NCBI GenBank assembly: GCA_017542915.1
Contig: JAFXWI010000054.1
Coordinates: forward strand, 1 to 30,220
Direction: 5' to 3'
Length of the DNA stretch: 30,220 bases
DNA from: Paludibacteraceae bacterium
Lineage (GTDB): Bacteria > Bacteroidota > Bacteroidia > Bacteroidales > Paludibacteraceae
Shown here: positions 16,406-24,146 of the stretch, one piece after another
Layout of the letters: each line of letters begins with the position of its first letter
Position numbering within the stretch: the stretch's first letter is position 1
Position numbers and translations under genes: made by a program
Notes under the pieces: generated by a model
Databases searched by the model: none
Told to the model about the DNA's origin: nothing
Seen by the model: only the letters and a program-made list of their open reading frames with translations

Positions 16406-16424
16406 ATTGTTAAATCGTTAAATT
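16401..16424. repeat. Octamer repeat (GTTAAATT/C x3) at the pepT stop
   Basis: GTTAAATT, GTTAAATC, GTTAAATT (16401-16424) overlap the pepT stop codon (16403-16405) and fill the gap to gcvT. The same style sits at the stop of the aminotransferase gene (5149-5164). Confidence 0.75.
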
Positions 16425-16432
16425 GTATATAT

Positions 16433-17518
16433 ATGTTAAAAACAACACCGTTTACAGACATTCATATTGCGTTAGGCGCAAAGATGGCTGAGTTTGCAGG
16501 CTTCAACATGCCTATTCAATACCCGACGGGTATCAACCAAGAACACATGATCGTTCGTGAGGGCGTAGGTGTGTTCGATGTAAGCCACATGGGCGAGTTC
16601 TGGGTCAAAGGCGAGAAAGCGCTGGATTTTCTGCAATATATCACTACCAACGACCTGAGTGTTATTCCTGCCGGAAAATGCCAATACACCTGTATGCCGA
16701 ACGGCAAAGGGGGCATCGTGGATGATCTGATCATCTACAAGTACTCCACCACTAAATACCTCATGGTCGTCAATGCCGGAAACATCGACAAAGACTGGAA
16801 CTGGGTGAACAAAATTAAAGATCTCAGATTTCAGGATTCAGATATCAGATTGGAGAACGCGAGTGAGCGCTATGGTCAGTTGGCAGTACAGGGACCGAAA
16901 GCGACGGAGTTACTGCAACTGTTGACCGACGCAGATTTGAAGTCTATTGACTACTATGCCTTCCGCGAATGGAGTTTTGCAGGCGTACCGGGTGTTATTC
17001 TCTCGAATACGGGTTATACCGGAGCAGGAGGATTCGAGCTTTATTTCCCCGCAGACAAAGGCAAACAGATCTGGGATGCACTCTTCGAAGTAGGTAAGCC
17101 GTTCGGTTTGGCGCCTATCGGTCTCGGCGCACGTGACAGCTTGCGTCTGGAGAAATGGTATTGCCTCTACGGTCATGACATCGACGACACCACCTCGCCT
17201 TTAGAGGCTGGTTTAGGATGGATCACCAAATTGGATGCCAAGGAGTTCATTGACCGTGATTTCCTCAAAGCCCAAAAAGCCGAAGGTGTAAAACGCAAAT
17301 TAGTACATTTCGAGTGCTTGGAGCGCGCTATTCCGCGTAACGGCTATGAGATTTGCAATGCCGAAGGCGAGACCATCGGAAACGTCACCTCGGGTATCAT
17401 GCTCCCGAATACCAAAGTAGGAATCGGTATGGGTTACGTGAAGACCGAGTACGCCAAGAAAGGCGAGACGATCTATATCAAGATCCGAGAGAAACTCGTG
17501 CCTGCAAAGCAGGTTTAA
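16433..17518 (+). CDS. gcvT: Aminomethyltransferase, glycine cleavage system T protein
   Basis: Transfers the methylene group from the aminomethyl-lipoyl H protein to tetrahydrofolate, releasing ammonia. 361 residues, normal length. Motifs: [24 protein letters not shown], the conserved [59 protein letters not shown] (folate-site Arg/Asp region) and SPLEAGLGW. The genes for P, H and L proteins are not adjacent. Residues about 129-140 ([12 protein letters not shown]) come from four nnnTCAG heptamers (16821-16848) between the first domain and LAVQGP, in a loop that varies in the family. ATG at 16433, 27 bp after pepT; 48 bp to the patatin gene. Confidence 0.95.
   Translation: MLKTTPFTDIHIALGAKMAEFAGFNMPIQYPTGINQEHMIVREGVGVFDVSHMGEFWVKGEKALDFLQYITTNDLSVIPAGKCQYTCMPNGKGGIVDDLIIYKYSTTKYLMVVNAGNIDKDWNWVNKIKDLRFQDSDIRLENASERYGQLAVQGPKATELLQLLTDADLKSIDYYAFREWSFAGVPGVILSNTGYTGAGGFELYFPADKGKQIWDALFEVGKPFGLAPIGLGARDSLRLEKWYCLYGHDIDDTTSPLEAGLGWITKLDAKEFIDRDFLKAQKAEGVKRKLVHFECLERAIPRNGYEICNAEGETIGNVTSGIMLPNTKVGIGMGYVKTEYAKKGETIYIKIREKLVPAKQV
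16821..16848. repeat. Four nnnTCAG heptamers inside gcvT
   Basis: ATCTCAG, ATTTCAG, GATTCAG, ATATCAG, back to back at 16821-16848. More diverged than the pepT and dehydrogenase arrays, as expected for an older insertion. Confidence 0.75.
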
Positions 17519-17533
17519 TTGACGAATCGTCAA
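17519..17533. other. Small palindrome after gcvT
   Basis: TTGACGA-A-TCGTCAA directly follows the gcvT stop. No T-run follows, so it is not a clear terminator; the run of genes probably continues into the patatin gene. Confidence 0.45.
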
Positions 17534-17534
17534 T

Positions 17535-17562
17535 AAATCGTACATCGTACATCGTACATTGT
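17535..17562. repeat. ACATCGT heptamers upstream of the patatin gene
   Basis: AAATCGT, ACATCGT, ACATCGT, ACATTGT (17535-17562), ending four bases before the start codon, so the repeat replaces any ribosome binding site. Confidence 0.85.
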
Positions 17563-17566
17563 AAAT

Positions 17567-18493
17567 ATGAAAAACGTTGCTTTAGTATTGGGTTCCGGAG
17601 GTGCGCGTGGATTAGCGCATATCGGAGCGATAGAAGCCTTGGAAGAACGCGGCTATACGATTACCAGTGTAGCCGGTTGCTCCATGGGTTCGATCATCGC
17701 AGGCATGTATGCGGCAGGTCAACTCAAAGAAGCCAAGGAGTGGTTTCTCAAAGTGGATATGCAGTTCATCTGGCGCATGATTGACTTTAACCTGCTGAGC
17801 CCCAACTCGATTGTCAAAGGCAAACGGATCATAGAGGAGTTGCAGAAAGTAGTGCCGGATAGGCCTATCGAGAACCTCAAAATACCATGCGCTATCGTGG
17901 CGTCCGATATGATCAATACCGAAGAGGTAGTCTTCCGCAAGGGAAGTCTGTTTGAAGCCGTACGTGCGTCTATCTCCATTCCGCTTTTCTTTGAACCCGT
18001 ACAAATAGGTCAACGACTGCTCATCGACGGCGGTATATTGAACCCGCTGCCACTTCATTTAGTGCCCCGTACGGAAGGCGACATCCTCGTAGCGATGGAT
18101 ATCAGCGGCAAGGACAGTATGGTACTCAAACCCAAACCCGAGCCTATTAACGTGGAGGGCAAATTGGCGGAGTGGACAGCACGCGGTATTTCGGTTTCAC
18201 GACGATTAGAAACCCAACTCCGTCAGATCGGGCAGAAAGTGAACAAGATACGTTCCGACAGAGCCAATAACCTGCAACGCGTAATCGGTTTCTATGGTAT
18301 GTTAGACCGAATGAGTGACATGCAGATCCAGCAAAACACCCTACTCTCGCTTCGTCTCACGCCTCCGGACGTACACGCCGTCATGCGCCAATATGCCTAC
18401 AACACCTTCGATTTTGACAAAGCAGAACAGATCATAGCAGACGGCAAACGGATCATGAACGAAGCATTGGACCGCTACGAAGCACAACATTGA
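17567..18493 (+). CDS. Patatin-like phospholipase/esterase (RssA-like)
   Basis: 308 residues. Ser-Asp dyad hydrolase of lipid esters. It has the oxyanion loop GSGGARGLAHIG, the nucleophile elbow GCSMG (Ser39) and the DGGILNPLP motif with the second catalytic residue. No signal peptide, so probably cytosolic, acting on membrane lipid or lysolipid. The C-terminal 100 residues are helical and charged with no known domain. ATG 17567 follows directly on an ACATCGT repeat with no Shine-Dalgarno. Its stop overlaps the TTG start of the TetR gene by four bases (TTGA), so the two are translationally coupled. The neighbouring acyl-CoA synthetases suggest that it supplies, or senses turnover of, fatty acids; the substrate is inferred. 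Confidence 0.92.
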   Translation: MKNVALVLGSGGARGLAHIGAIEALEERGYTITSVAGCSMGSIIAGMYAAGQLKEAKEWFLKVDMQFIWRMIDFNLLSPNSIVKGKRIIEELQKVVPDRPIENLKIPCAIVASDMINTEEVVFRKGSLFEAVRASISIPLFFEPVQIGQRLLIDGGILNPLPLHLVPRTEGDILVAMDISGKDSMVLKPKPEPINVEGKLAEWTARGISVSRRLETQLRQIGQKVNKIRSDRANNLQRVIGFYGMLDRMSDMQIQQNTLLSLRLTPPDVHAVMRQYAYNTFDFDKAEQIIADGKRIMNEALDRYEAQH

Positions 18494-19080
18494 AAGACAG
18501 GCGAGAATATATTATCCGCAAGGCGATGGAGCTCTACGCACTCAAGGGCTATCAGAACGTGAGCATCACGGATCTGCAGTTTGCGTTGGACATCGGTCGC
18601 GGTACGCTGTACTACTATTTCAAGGATCAGGACGAGCTGTTCACCATCTGTATGGAGAAATACTTCTTGGAGCCTAAACAGCACGTGTTGGCAGGAGTAC
18701 CGGAAGACGCAGGTGTGGCACAAATGATTGAAGCCTTGATGACGTACCTGAACGGGCTGAGAGATACCTTGATGAGTTTTGATGTGAAGTCCATCAACAC
18801 CAGTAATGTCAACAACCTGATGTTCACCGCCTATATCAAGTTCCCTGCCCTGCACCGCAAAGCCCAACGTCTGGCACTCAAGGAACTGGAACTTTGGCGC
18901 AAAGTGCTCTACAATGACCAGCGAGCCGGGATCATACGTCGGGACATCGACCGCGAACAAGTGGCACTCATGTTCACGCATGTCAAAAACACCTACGATA
19001 ATGGTATGGCACAAACACAGATGGACTTTTCTTTATTGGAGAAAACATATTCAGAATTATACCATTTGCTGAAAATCTGA
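18490..19080 (+). CDS. TetR/AcrR-family transcriptional regulator
   Basis: 196 residues. N-terminal helix-turn-helix of the TetR type: REYIIRKAMELYALKGYQNVSITDLQFALDIG, then GTLYYYFKDQDELF, the family's recognition-helix and helix-4 signature. The C-terminal ligand/dimer domain is variable, as usual. Start taken as TTG 18490, which overlaps the patatin stop (TTGA); the next ATG (residue 13) would cut away helix 1. It is co-transcribed with the patatin gene. A perfect palindrome of TetR-operator size lies at 19093-19114, 12 bp after its stop and inside the promoter of the acyl-CoA synthetases, so its most likely role is to repress them, released by a fatty acid or acyl-CoA. That pairing is inferred from position. 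Confidence 0.92.
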   Translation: MKDRREYIIRKAMELYALKGYQNVSITDLQFALDIGRGTLYYYFKDQDELFTICMEKYFLEPKQHVLAGVPEDAGVAQMIEALMTYLNGLRDTLMSFDVKSINTSNVNNLMFTAYIKFPALHRKAQRLALKELELWRKVLYNDQRAGIIRRDIDREQVALMFTHVKNTYDNGMAQTQMDFSLLEKTYSELYHLLKI

Positions 19081-19092
19081 ATAAAAAATCAC

Positions 19093-19114
19093 TTTTCGAA
19101 CGGTTATTCGAAAA
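19093..19114. promoter_or_regulatory. Probable TetR operator in the acyl-CoA synthetase promoter
   Basis: Perfect inverted repeat: TTTTCGAA (19093-19100), six bases, TTCGAAAA (19107-19114). It covers the -33 and spacer region of the promoter whose -7 is at 19123-19130 and lies just after the TetR gene, a typical repressor layout. Confidence 0.78.
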
Positions 19115-19122
19115 TAAAATAG

Positions 19123-19130
19123 TATCTTTG
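19123..19130 (+). promoter_or_regulatory. -7 element of the acyl-CoA synthetase operon
   Basis: TATCTTTG at 19123-19130, followed by CAGTCGCTTAGG, the common initially transcribed pattern of this window. There is no TTG 20 bp upstream; that place is occupied by the palindrome. A 6-bp leader hairpin TCGCTT/AAGCGA lies at 19134-19152. Confidence 0.8.
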
Positions 19131-19181
19131 CAGTCGCTTAGGAAAAAAGCGAAATAGCAACAGATATAAAAACAAAATAAA

Positions 19182-20831
19182 ATGGCAACAAAACATTATT
19201 TATCCTATTTGCAGGAGACGATGCGTTCCCGTTGGAACTGTCTCGCGATGAAGGATCTTGATGGCGTCAACTCTTACACCTATGCAGAGCTGGCAGCATC
19301 TATCGAAAAACTGCATATCACATGGAGTGAAATGGGAATCAAAGAGGGTGATAAAATCGCTCTCTGTGGTCGTAACTGTGCTAACTGGGGACTGTTGTTC
19401 CTTGCGGCAGAGAGTTACAAAGCAGTAGTGGTGAGCATCCTGCCGGATTTCACAGCCGATGGTATCTACTCGCTCGTAGATCACTCGGAAGCAGTGCTGC
19501 TGTATGTAGGTCCGAATGTAAAGAAGAAGATTGACACCAAACAAATGAAGGGTCTGAAAGCCACTATCTTCATGGACGACATGACGATCGTGGACGCTGA
19601 GAAGGAGACACGCAAAGCCTTTGAGGGAGCAGAAGCTGCTTACCAAAAAGCATTCCCCAACGGCGTGACAATAGACGATGTACACTATCCGACCGATAAC
19701 TTCGATGACTTGGCAGTTCTCAACTACACCTCCGGTTCGACCGGCAACCCGAAAGGCGTGATGCTGACTCATCTGAACCTGAGCGGAAACGTGGATTTTG
19801 CTTCGCATCGTATTCCTCATCAGCCGGGAGATACCGTACTCTCGATGCTGCCCATCGCGCATATGTTCGGACTGATGTTCGAGTTCCTGTATCAGGTATG
19901 CGAGGGAGCAGAGACCTATTTCCTGACACAGGCTCCTACGCCGACCGTGCTGATGAAAGCTTTTGCACAGGTCAAACCGTTCATGATCCTGACCGTGCCT
20001 TTGGTTATCGAGAAGATCGTGAAGAAAGGGGTGCTGCCTAAGATCAGTTCTCCTCTGATGAAGGTGCTCTGGAAGACTCCGATTATCAACCGCATCATCC
20101 GTGGCAAAGTCAAAGAGGGTCTCGACAAGACCTTCGGTGGTCAACTCCGTTATCTGATCATCGGTGGTGCTGCCCTCAACGGCGAAGTAGAGCAAGTACT
20201 GCATGATATCAAGTTCCAGTACTGCGTAGGTTACGGAATGACCGAGTGCGCACCTCTTATTAGCTATGAAGACTGGTATCGTTATGCGTTCCACAGCTGC
20301 GGAAAAGAGATCCCGCAATGCCATGTGCGTATCGATAGCGAAGATCCGTACAAGAAAGACGGTGAGATCCAAGTAAGTGGCATCAACGTGATGAAAGGTT
20401 ACTATAAGAACGAGGAAGCTACCAAAGCTGCGTTCACCGAAGACGGATGGATGCGTACCGGCGACCTCGGTATCCTCGATAAAGACGGAAACATCTACAT
20501 CCACGGCCGTTCGAAGAACATGATCCTCGGTCCGAGCGGACAGAATATCTATCCGGAGGAGTTGGAAGACAAACTCAACTCGCAGCCCTGCGTTGCAGAA
20601 TCGATCGTAGTGGATCGTGACCATAAATTAGTAGCACTCGTTTATCCGGACACCACGCCGGACGGCAAGAAGTTACTGGGTACCAAGAGTCTGACCCAGC
20701 AGATGGAGGAGAACCGTGTTGCGGTGAACAAAGACCTGCCGCAATACAGCCAGATCAGCTCCATCGAGTTGGTGGCTTCGGAATTCGAGAAAACCCCGAA
20801 ACGTTCTATTAAACGCTACTTGTATCAATAA
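19182..20831 (+). CDS. Long-chain acyl-CoA synthetase (AMP-forming), copy 1
   Basis: 549 residues of the ANL/AMP-binding family, which activates a fatty acid to acyl-AMP and then acyl-CoA. Phosphate loop YTSGSTGNPKGVMLTH (182-197), GYGMTECAPLI (A5 region), GWMRTGDLG (ribose-binding Asp), GRSKNMILGPSGQNIYPEELE hinge region, and the catalytic lysine near the end in EKTPKRSIKRYLY. The start MATKHYLSYLQE is colinear with its neighbour's. It lies behind the operator-bearing promoter and is followed after 24 bp by a paralogue. No signal peptide; probably cytosolic, membrane-associated. Fatty acid chain length cannot be read from the sequence. Confidence 0.93.
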   Translation: MATKHYLSYLQETMRSRWNCLAMKDLDGVNSYTYAELAASIEKLHITWSEMGIKEGDKIALCGRNCANWGLLFLAAESYKAVVVSILPDFTADGIYSLVDHSEAVLLYVGPNVKKKIDTKQMKGLKATIFMDDMTIVDAEKETRKAFEGAEAAYQKAFPNGVTIDDVHYPTDNFDDLAVLNYTSGSTGNPKGVMLTHLNLSGNVDFASHRIPHQPGDTVLSMLPIAHMFGLMFEFLYQVCEGAETYFLTQAPTPTVLMKAFAQVKPFMILTVPLVIEKIVKKGVLPKISSPLMKVLWKTPIINRIIRGKVKEGLDKTFGGQLRYLIIGGAALNGEVEQVLHDIKFQYCVGYGMTECAPLISYEDWYRYAFHSCGKEIPQCHVRIDSEDPYKKDGEIQVSGINVMKGYYKNEEATKAAFTEDGWMRTGDLGILDKDGNIYIHGRSKNMILGPSGQNIYPEELEDKLNSQPCVAESIVVDRDHKLVALVYPDTTPDGKKLLGTKSLTQQMEENRVAVNKDLPQYSQISSIELVASEFEKTPKRSIKRYLYQ

Positions 20832-20855
20832 TACAGGAAACAGGCATTGAAACTT

Positions 20856-22496
20856 ATGCAGAACCATTACCTACATTATCTGACGAACGTGATGTCGCAC
20901 CAATGGAGCGACCCTGCGTTGACAGACTACGGAGAGGATCACGAGTATTCCTTCGGCGGTTTGGCTGTAGAGATGTTGCGTTTACATACGCTCTTCGAGC
21001 AGCTGGGTATCAAACGCGGCGATAAGATCGCCTTGGCAGGACGTAACTGCGCCAACTGGGCAGTTGCCTACCTTGCGGTAGCTGCCTATGAGGGGGTTGT
21101 CGTCTCCATCTTGCAGGATTTCACAGCAGAGGACATCGCTCATCTGTTGGATCACTCGGATTCCGAGATGCTGTTCGTTGGTCCTTATGTATGGAAAGAG
21201 CTGCAGAAACAGACAATGCCTGCCCGACTCAAAGCGGCTATCTCGCTGGAAGACTGGGAAATACTCTATCATAACGAGAAGACCAAAGTGCCTTCCGCAG
21301 AGGAGTTGGAGGCTGCCTTCAAGACCAAGTATCCGCATGGCGTAGAGCCTGAGAATGTACATTTCTCGGCTGATCCGGACGCTCTTGCGCTCATCAACTA
21401 TACCAGCGGCTCTACCGGTTCGCCTAAAGGCGTCATGCTCAACGGACGCGCTATTAGCAACAATATTGAAATCGGTATGAAGATCCTGCCCGTTGATCCG
21501 GGTCAACGTCTGGTATCGATGCTCCCTCTGGCGCATATGTTCGGTCAGGTGTGCGAACTGCTCTACCCGCTTTGCAGCGGAACGCATATCTATTTCCTGA
21601 CCAAAAGCCCGACGCCATCTATCCTGCTCAAGGCACTCAAGGACGTACAGCCGTACTTGGTAGTGACGGTGCCGTTGGTCATCGAGAAGATCTACAAGAA
21701 GAACCTCGACCCGATGCTCAGCAAATGGGTCATCCGTATGTTCTGGCATACACCGATTATCGGAGCTATCCTCAAGAGCCGCGTGAAGAGCGGACTGAGG
21801 AATGCTTTCGGCGGTAAGTTGCGGTACTTCATCTGCGGCGGTGCTGCCATCAACCCCATCGTAGAGAAATGTCTGATGGATATCCATTTCCCGCTCTCTA
21901 TCGGCTACGGAATGACCGAGTGTGCGCCGCTCATCGGAGGTAATCCTCCTAAGTATTTCAAGGCTCGTTCAGGCGGTGCACCGGTGATGAACATGGAGGT
22001 AAAGATTGACAATCCCAACGAAGCCGGTATCGGTGAGATCCTCGTCAAAGGCGAGAACGTCATGATGGGTTATTACAAGAACCCGGAAGCTACCAAAGCT
22101 GTCTTCACCGAAGACGGATGGATGCGTACCGGTGACCTCGGACGTCTGGATAAAAAGAAGAATATCTACATCAAAGGACGTTGCAAGACCATGTTCCTTG
22201 GTGCTTCGGGACAGAATATCTACCCCGAGGAGATAGAGGACAAACTCAATAACCAAGAGGCAGTAGGCGAATCGCTCATTGTTGAACGCGAAGGTAAACT
22301 GATTGCGTTGGTGTTCCCCGATGAGACGCTCACCAAACGTATGACCTTGGACGAGATCCAAGCGATTATGAAAGCGAATCTCGAGAAACTGAATCATCTG
22401 ATTCCGTCGTACAGCAAGGTCTCGAATATCGAGGTGCAGGACAAGCCGTTTGAGAAAACGCCCAAGAAATCCATCAAGCGTTTCTTGTACAAATGA
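20856..22496 (+). CDS. Long-chain acyl-CoA synthetase (AMP-forming), copy 2
   Basis: 546 residues from ATG 20856 (a TTG at 20847 would add three residues; the ATG aligns with the N-terminus of copy 1). Same motifs: YTSGSTGSPKGVMLNG, GYGMTECAPLIGG, GWMRTGDLG, GQNIYPEEIEDKL and the terminal lysine in EKTPKKSIKRFLY. It is colinear with copy 1 over the whole length and shares blocks such as GDKIA, GRNCANW, VVVSIL and HMFG, so the two arose by tandem duplication and then diverged well beyond near-identity. They probably differ in acyl chain or acid preference, but that is an inference. Ten bp separate it from the permease gene. Confidence 0.93.
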   Translation: MQNHYLHYLTNVMSHQWSDPALTDYGEDHEYSFGGLAVEMLRLHTLFEQLGIKRGDKIALAGRNCANWAVAYLAVAAYEGVVVSILQDFTAEDIAHLLDHSDSEMLFVGPYVWKELQKQTMPARLKAAISLEDWEILYHNEKTKVPSAEELEAAFKTKYPHGVEPENVHFSADPDALALINYTSGSTGSPKGVMLNGRAISNNIEIGMKILPVDPGQRLVSMLPLAHMFGQVCELLYPLCSGTHIYFLTKSPTPSILLKALKDVQPYLVVTVPLVIEKIYKKNLDPMLSKWVIRMFWHTPIIGAILKSRVKSGLRNAFGGKLRYFICGGAAINPIVEKCLMDIHFPLSIGYGMTECAPLIGGNPPKYFKARSGGAPVMNMEVKIDNPNEAGIGEILVKGENVMMGYYKNPEATKAVFTEDGWMRTGDLGRLDKKKNIYIKGRCKTMFLGASGQNIYPEEIEDKLNNQEAVGESLIVEREGKLIALVFPDETLTKRMTLDEIQAIMKANLEKLNHLIPSYSKVSNIEVQDKPFEKTPKKSIKRFLYK

Positions 22497-22506
22497 CAAA
22501 TAACCA

Positions 22507-23457
22507 ATGACTTGGGTCCTTTTAGCCTTTGTTTCTTCGCTCTGTCTGGGGTTCTACGACATCAGCAAGAAAATAGCGCTGCGTGACAACTCTGTCGTGG
22601 ATGTCTTGACAGCAAGTATTGTGATATCTTCCGCAATACTTGCTTTTCCTTTGCTTCTCTCGCGCTTGGCACCGGAGATAGCTGCGGATAGTTTTTACTA
22701 TGTCCCGCAGTTAGACCTGCGTGGTCATCTGCTGACGATCGTCAAATCCGGCATTGTGCTTAGCTCTTGGATATGCGCGTATCTGGCACTCAAGCATCTG
22801 CCTATCTCGGTAGTGAGCCCATGGCAGGCGACCCGTCCGATGTGGACGCTCATTGGCGCTCTGCTGATCTTTGGCGAAAGGCTTAACGGCTGGCAATGGG
22901 TCGGCGTCACACTCGCTATCGGCAGTATTTTTGCGTTCTCTATCGGGCAACATAGGAGAAACAAACTCAGCAAGAACAAGCAGGACAAGCGGTACTACAT
23001 CGCCTTGGCGTTGGCAATCCTCATCGGCGCTGCTTCCGGTCTGTACGACAAATACATGATGCGGCAGTTCCATCACAATGCCGTACAGGTCTATTACACA
23101 TGCTATCAGGCGATTATGATGCTTATCGTTTGGACAATAGACCGCTACGCTAAAGGACGAAGGACAATGGACAATGGACAATGGACAAACGACAAACGAC
23201 AGCACTTGCATGGACCAACGACCATTGTCCCAATAGTCCTCATCTCCGTTTTCTTAGTCATCTCCGATAATGTGTATATGTTAGCGCTGCAAGATCCGGA
23301 CTCGATGATAGCCGTAGTCTCCATGATCCGAAGAGGAGGCACGGTCATCGGCTTTGCGTACGGACTGATTTTCCTCAAAGAGCCGGACCCGTGGAAGAAG
23401 CTCCTCGCCATGTGCGGTATTCTCGCCGGTCTGATCTGCCTCGCTATCGGAACATAA
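22507..23457 (+). CDS. DMT/EamA-type permease with a repeat-derived loop
   Basis: 316 residues, about ten hydrophobic segments in two halves (WVLLAFVSSLCLGFYDISKK at the start; YIALALAILIGAASGLYDKY opening the second half), as in the drug/metabolite transporter superfamily, inner membrane. Substrate unknown. The loop at residues about 216-241 (KGRRTMDNGQWTNDKRQHLH) is translated from ATGGACA/AACGACA heptamers (23153-23230) between two membrane segments. It overlaps nothing and starts 10 bp after the second acyl-CoA synthetase; the regulator gene follows after 17 bp. Its position suggests cargo linked to that operon but nothing in the sequence shows it. Confidence 0.85.
   Translation: MTWVLLAFVSSLCLGFYDISKKIALRDNSVVDVLTASIVISSAILAFPLLLSRLAPEIAADSFYYVPQLDLRGHLLTIVKSGIVLSSWICAYLALKHLPISVVSPWQATRPMWTLIGALLIFGERLNGWQWVGVTLAIGSIFAFSIGQHRRNKLSKNKQDKRYYIALALAILIGAASGLYDKYMMRQFHHNAVQVYYTCYQAIMMLIVWTIDRYAKGRRTMDNGQWTNDKRQHLHGPTTIVPIVLISVFLVISDNVYMLALQDPDSMIAVVSMIRRGGTVIGFAYGLIFLKEPDPWKKLLAMCGILAGLICLAIGT
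23153..23230. repeat. Long heptamer array inside the permease gene
   Basis: AAGGACG, AAGGACA, ATGGACA x3, AACGACA x2 (23153-23201), eight bases, then ATGGACC, AACGACC and the inverted unit ATTGTCC (23210-23230). Ten units in all, the longest array in the window. Confidence 0.92.
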
Positions 23458-23474
23458 ACAACCATTACTCGCTT

Positions 23475-24080
23475 ATGTACAGCCCCGTTACCGAACATAT
23501 TGAGATAGACCGCGCGTTACGAAGCGTTCGCAAGGATGGTCAGGAAATCCACCTGACCGGTTTGGAGTATGCCCTACTCGATTATCTGGCAGTTCATGCG
23601 AATCATATCTGCACAAGGGACGATATTCTGAACCACGTTTGGGGCAGTCGTTTCCAGTACGACACAGGCACTATTGATGTGCATCTCAATGCCCTGCGGC
23701 GGAAGTTGGAATGGAGCAAAAACAAACCCGTCGAGACCATCAGAGGCGTAGGACTGATGCTGCGCAAGGAACGGGAAGTTGCCCATTACACCATTGATCT
23801 ACAGACGTTTCTGAGCCATTGGCTCAACAGCCGAGAGACCGACATCCGCAATGCCGGATTAGCGGTACAGGTACATCTGTCGCCCTTCGTCAACGAGATC
23901 ACCATTGAGCCGGAAGCGCTCAGACGGATGCTGGACAGCATCTTAAGCGCTTTACTGCCCGGCGTTCAACCCGGGGTACTCAAACTCGTCTCCAAGCTTA
24001 CGGTCCAGAATTACATCCTTTCGCTGGAGATAAACGGCACCGTCAACGAACTCCGAATACCTCTTCATAACGAATTTTAA
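23475..24080 (+). CDS. Winged-helix regulator fused to a degenerate HATPase-like domain, no receiver
   Basis: 201 residues from ATG 23475 (in-frame start codons further upstream lie inside the permease gene). Residues 7-96 are a clear OmpR/PhoB-type winged helix: EIDRALRSVRKDGQEIHLTG, EYALLDYLAVHANHICTRDD, the recognition helix TGTIDVHLNALRRKLE, and the wing ETIRGVGLML. No receiver precedes it. Residues 106-201 resemble the N-terminal part and last strand of a histidine-kinase ATPase domain: IDLQTFLSHWL, then EPEALRRMLDSILSALLP, which aligns with the N-box but lacks its Asn, and NELRIPL as final strand; the G-boxes and lid are missing. ATP binding is therefore unlikely. A regulator of the next operon is inferred from the 11-bp direct repeats that begin at its 3' end. 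Confidence 0.8.
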   Translation: MYSPVTEHIEIDRALRSVRKDGQEIHLTGLEYALLDYLAVHANHICTRDDILNHVWGSRFQYDTGTIDVHLNALRRKLEWSKNKPVETIRGVGLMLRKEREVAHYTIDLQTFLSHWLNSRETDIRNAGLAVQVHLSPFVNEITIEPEALRRMLDSILSALLPGVQPGVLKLVSKLTVQNYILSLEINGTVNELRIPLHNEF

Positions 24081-24111
24081 AATCTTAAGAAAATCTTAAG
24101 CAATCTTTAAG
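24079..24111. promoter_or_regulatory. Three 11-bp direct repeats: probable binding array of the winged-helix regulator
   Basis: AAAATCTTAAG (24079-24089), AAAATCTTAAG (24090-24100), CAATCTTTAAG (24101-24111), with no gap. OmpR/PhoB-type winged helices bind head-to-tail repeats at about 11 bp. The array ends 10 bp before the -7 of the TonB receptor promoter, an activator position. Confidence 0.75.
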
Positions 24112-24121
24112 AAACTTTACG

Positions 24122-24129
24122 TACCTTTG
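24122..24129 (+). promoter_or_regulatory. -7 element of the TonB receptor operon
   Basis: TACCTTTG at 24122-24129, 17 bp before the ATG. TTG is absent 20 bp upstream (AGC instead); the three 11-bp repeats occupy that region. Both points fit an activator-dependent promoter. Confidence 0.78.
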
Positions 24130-24146
24130 CGCGCTTTTTCACTACG

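Noticed and set aside
16401..16432. Glycine riboswitch ahead of gcvT
   Set aside because: The gap is 27 bp of octamer repeats, far too short for the aptamer.
19200..20624. 474-residue open frame on the minus strand opposite the first acyl-CoA synthetase
   Set aside because: Composition is His/Arg/Leu-rich, typical of an antisense frame, and the plus-strand gene has all catalytic motifs.
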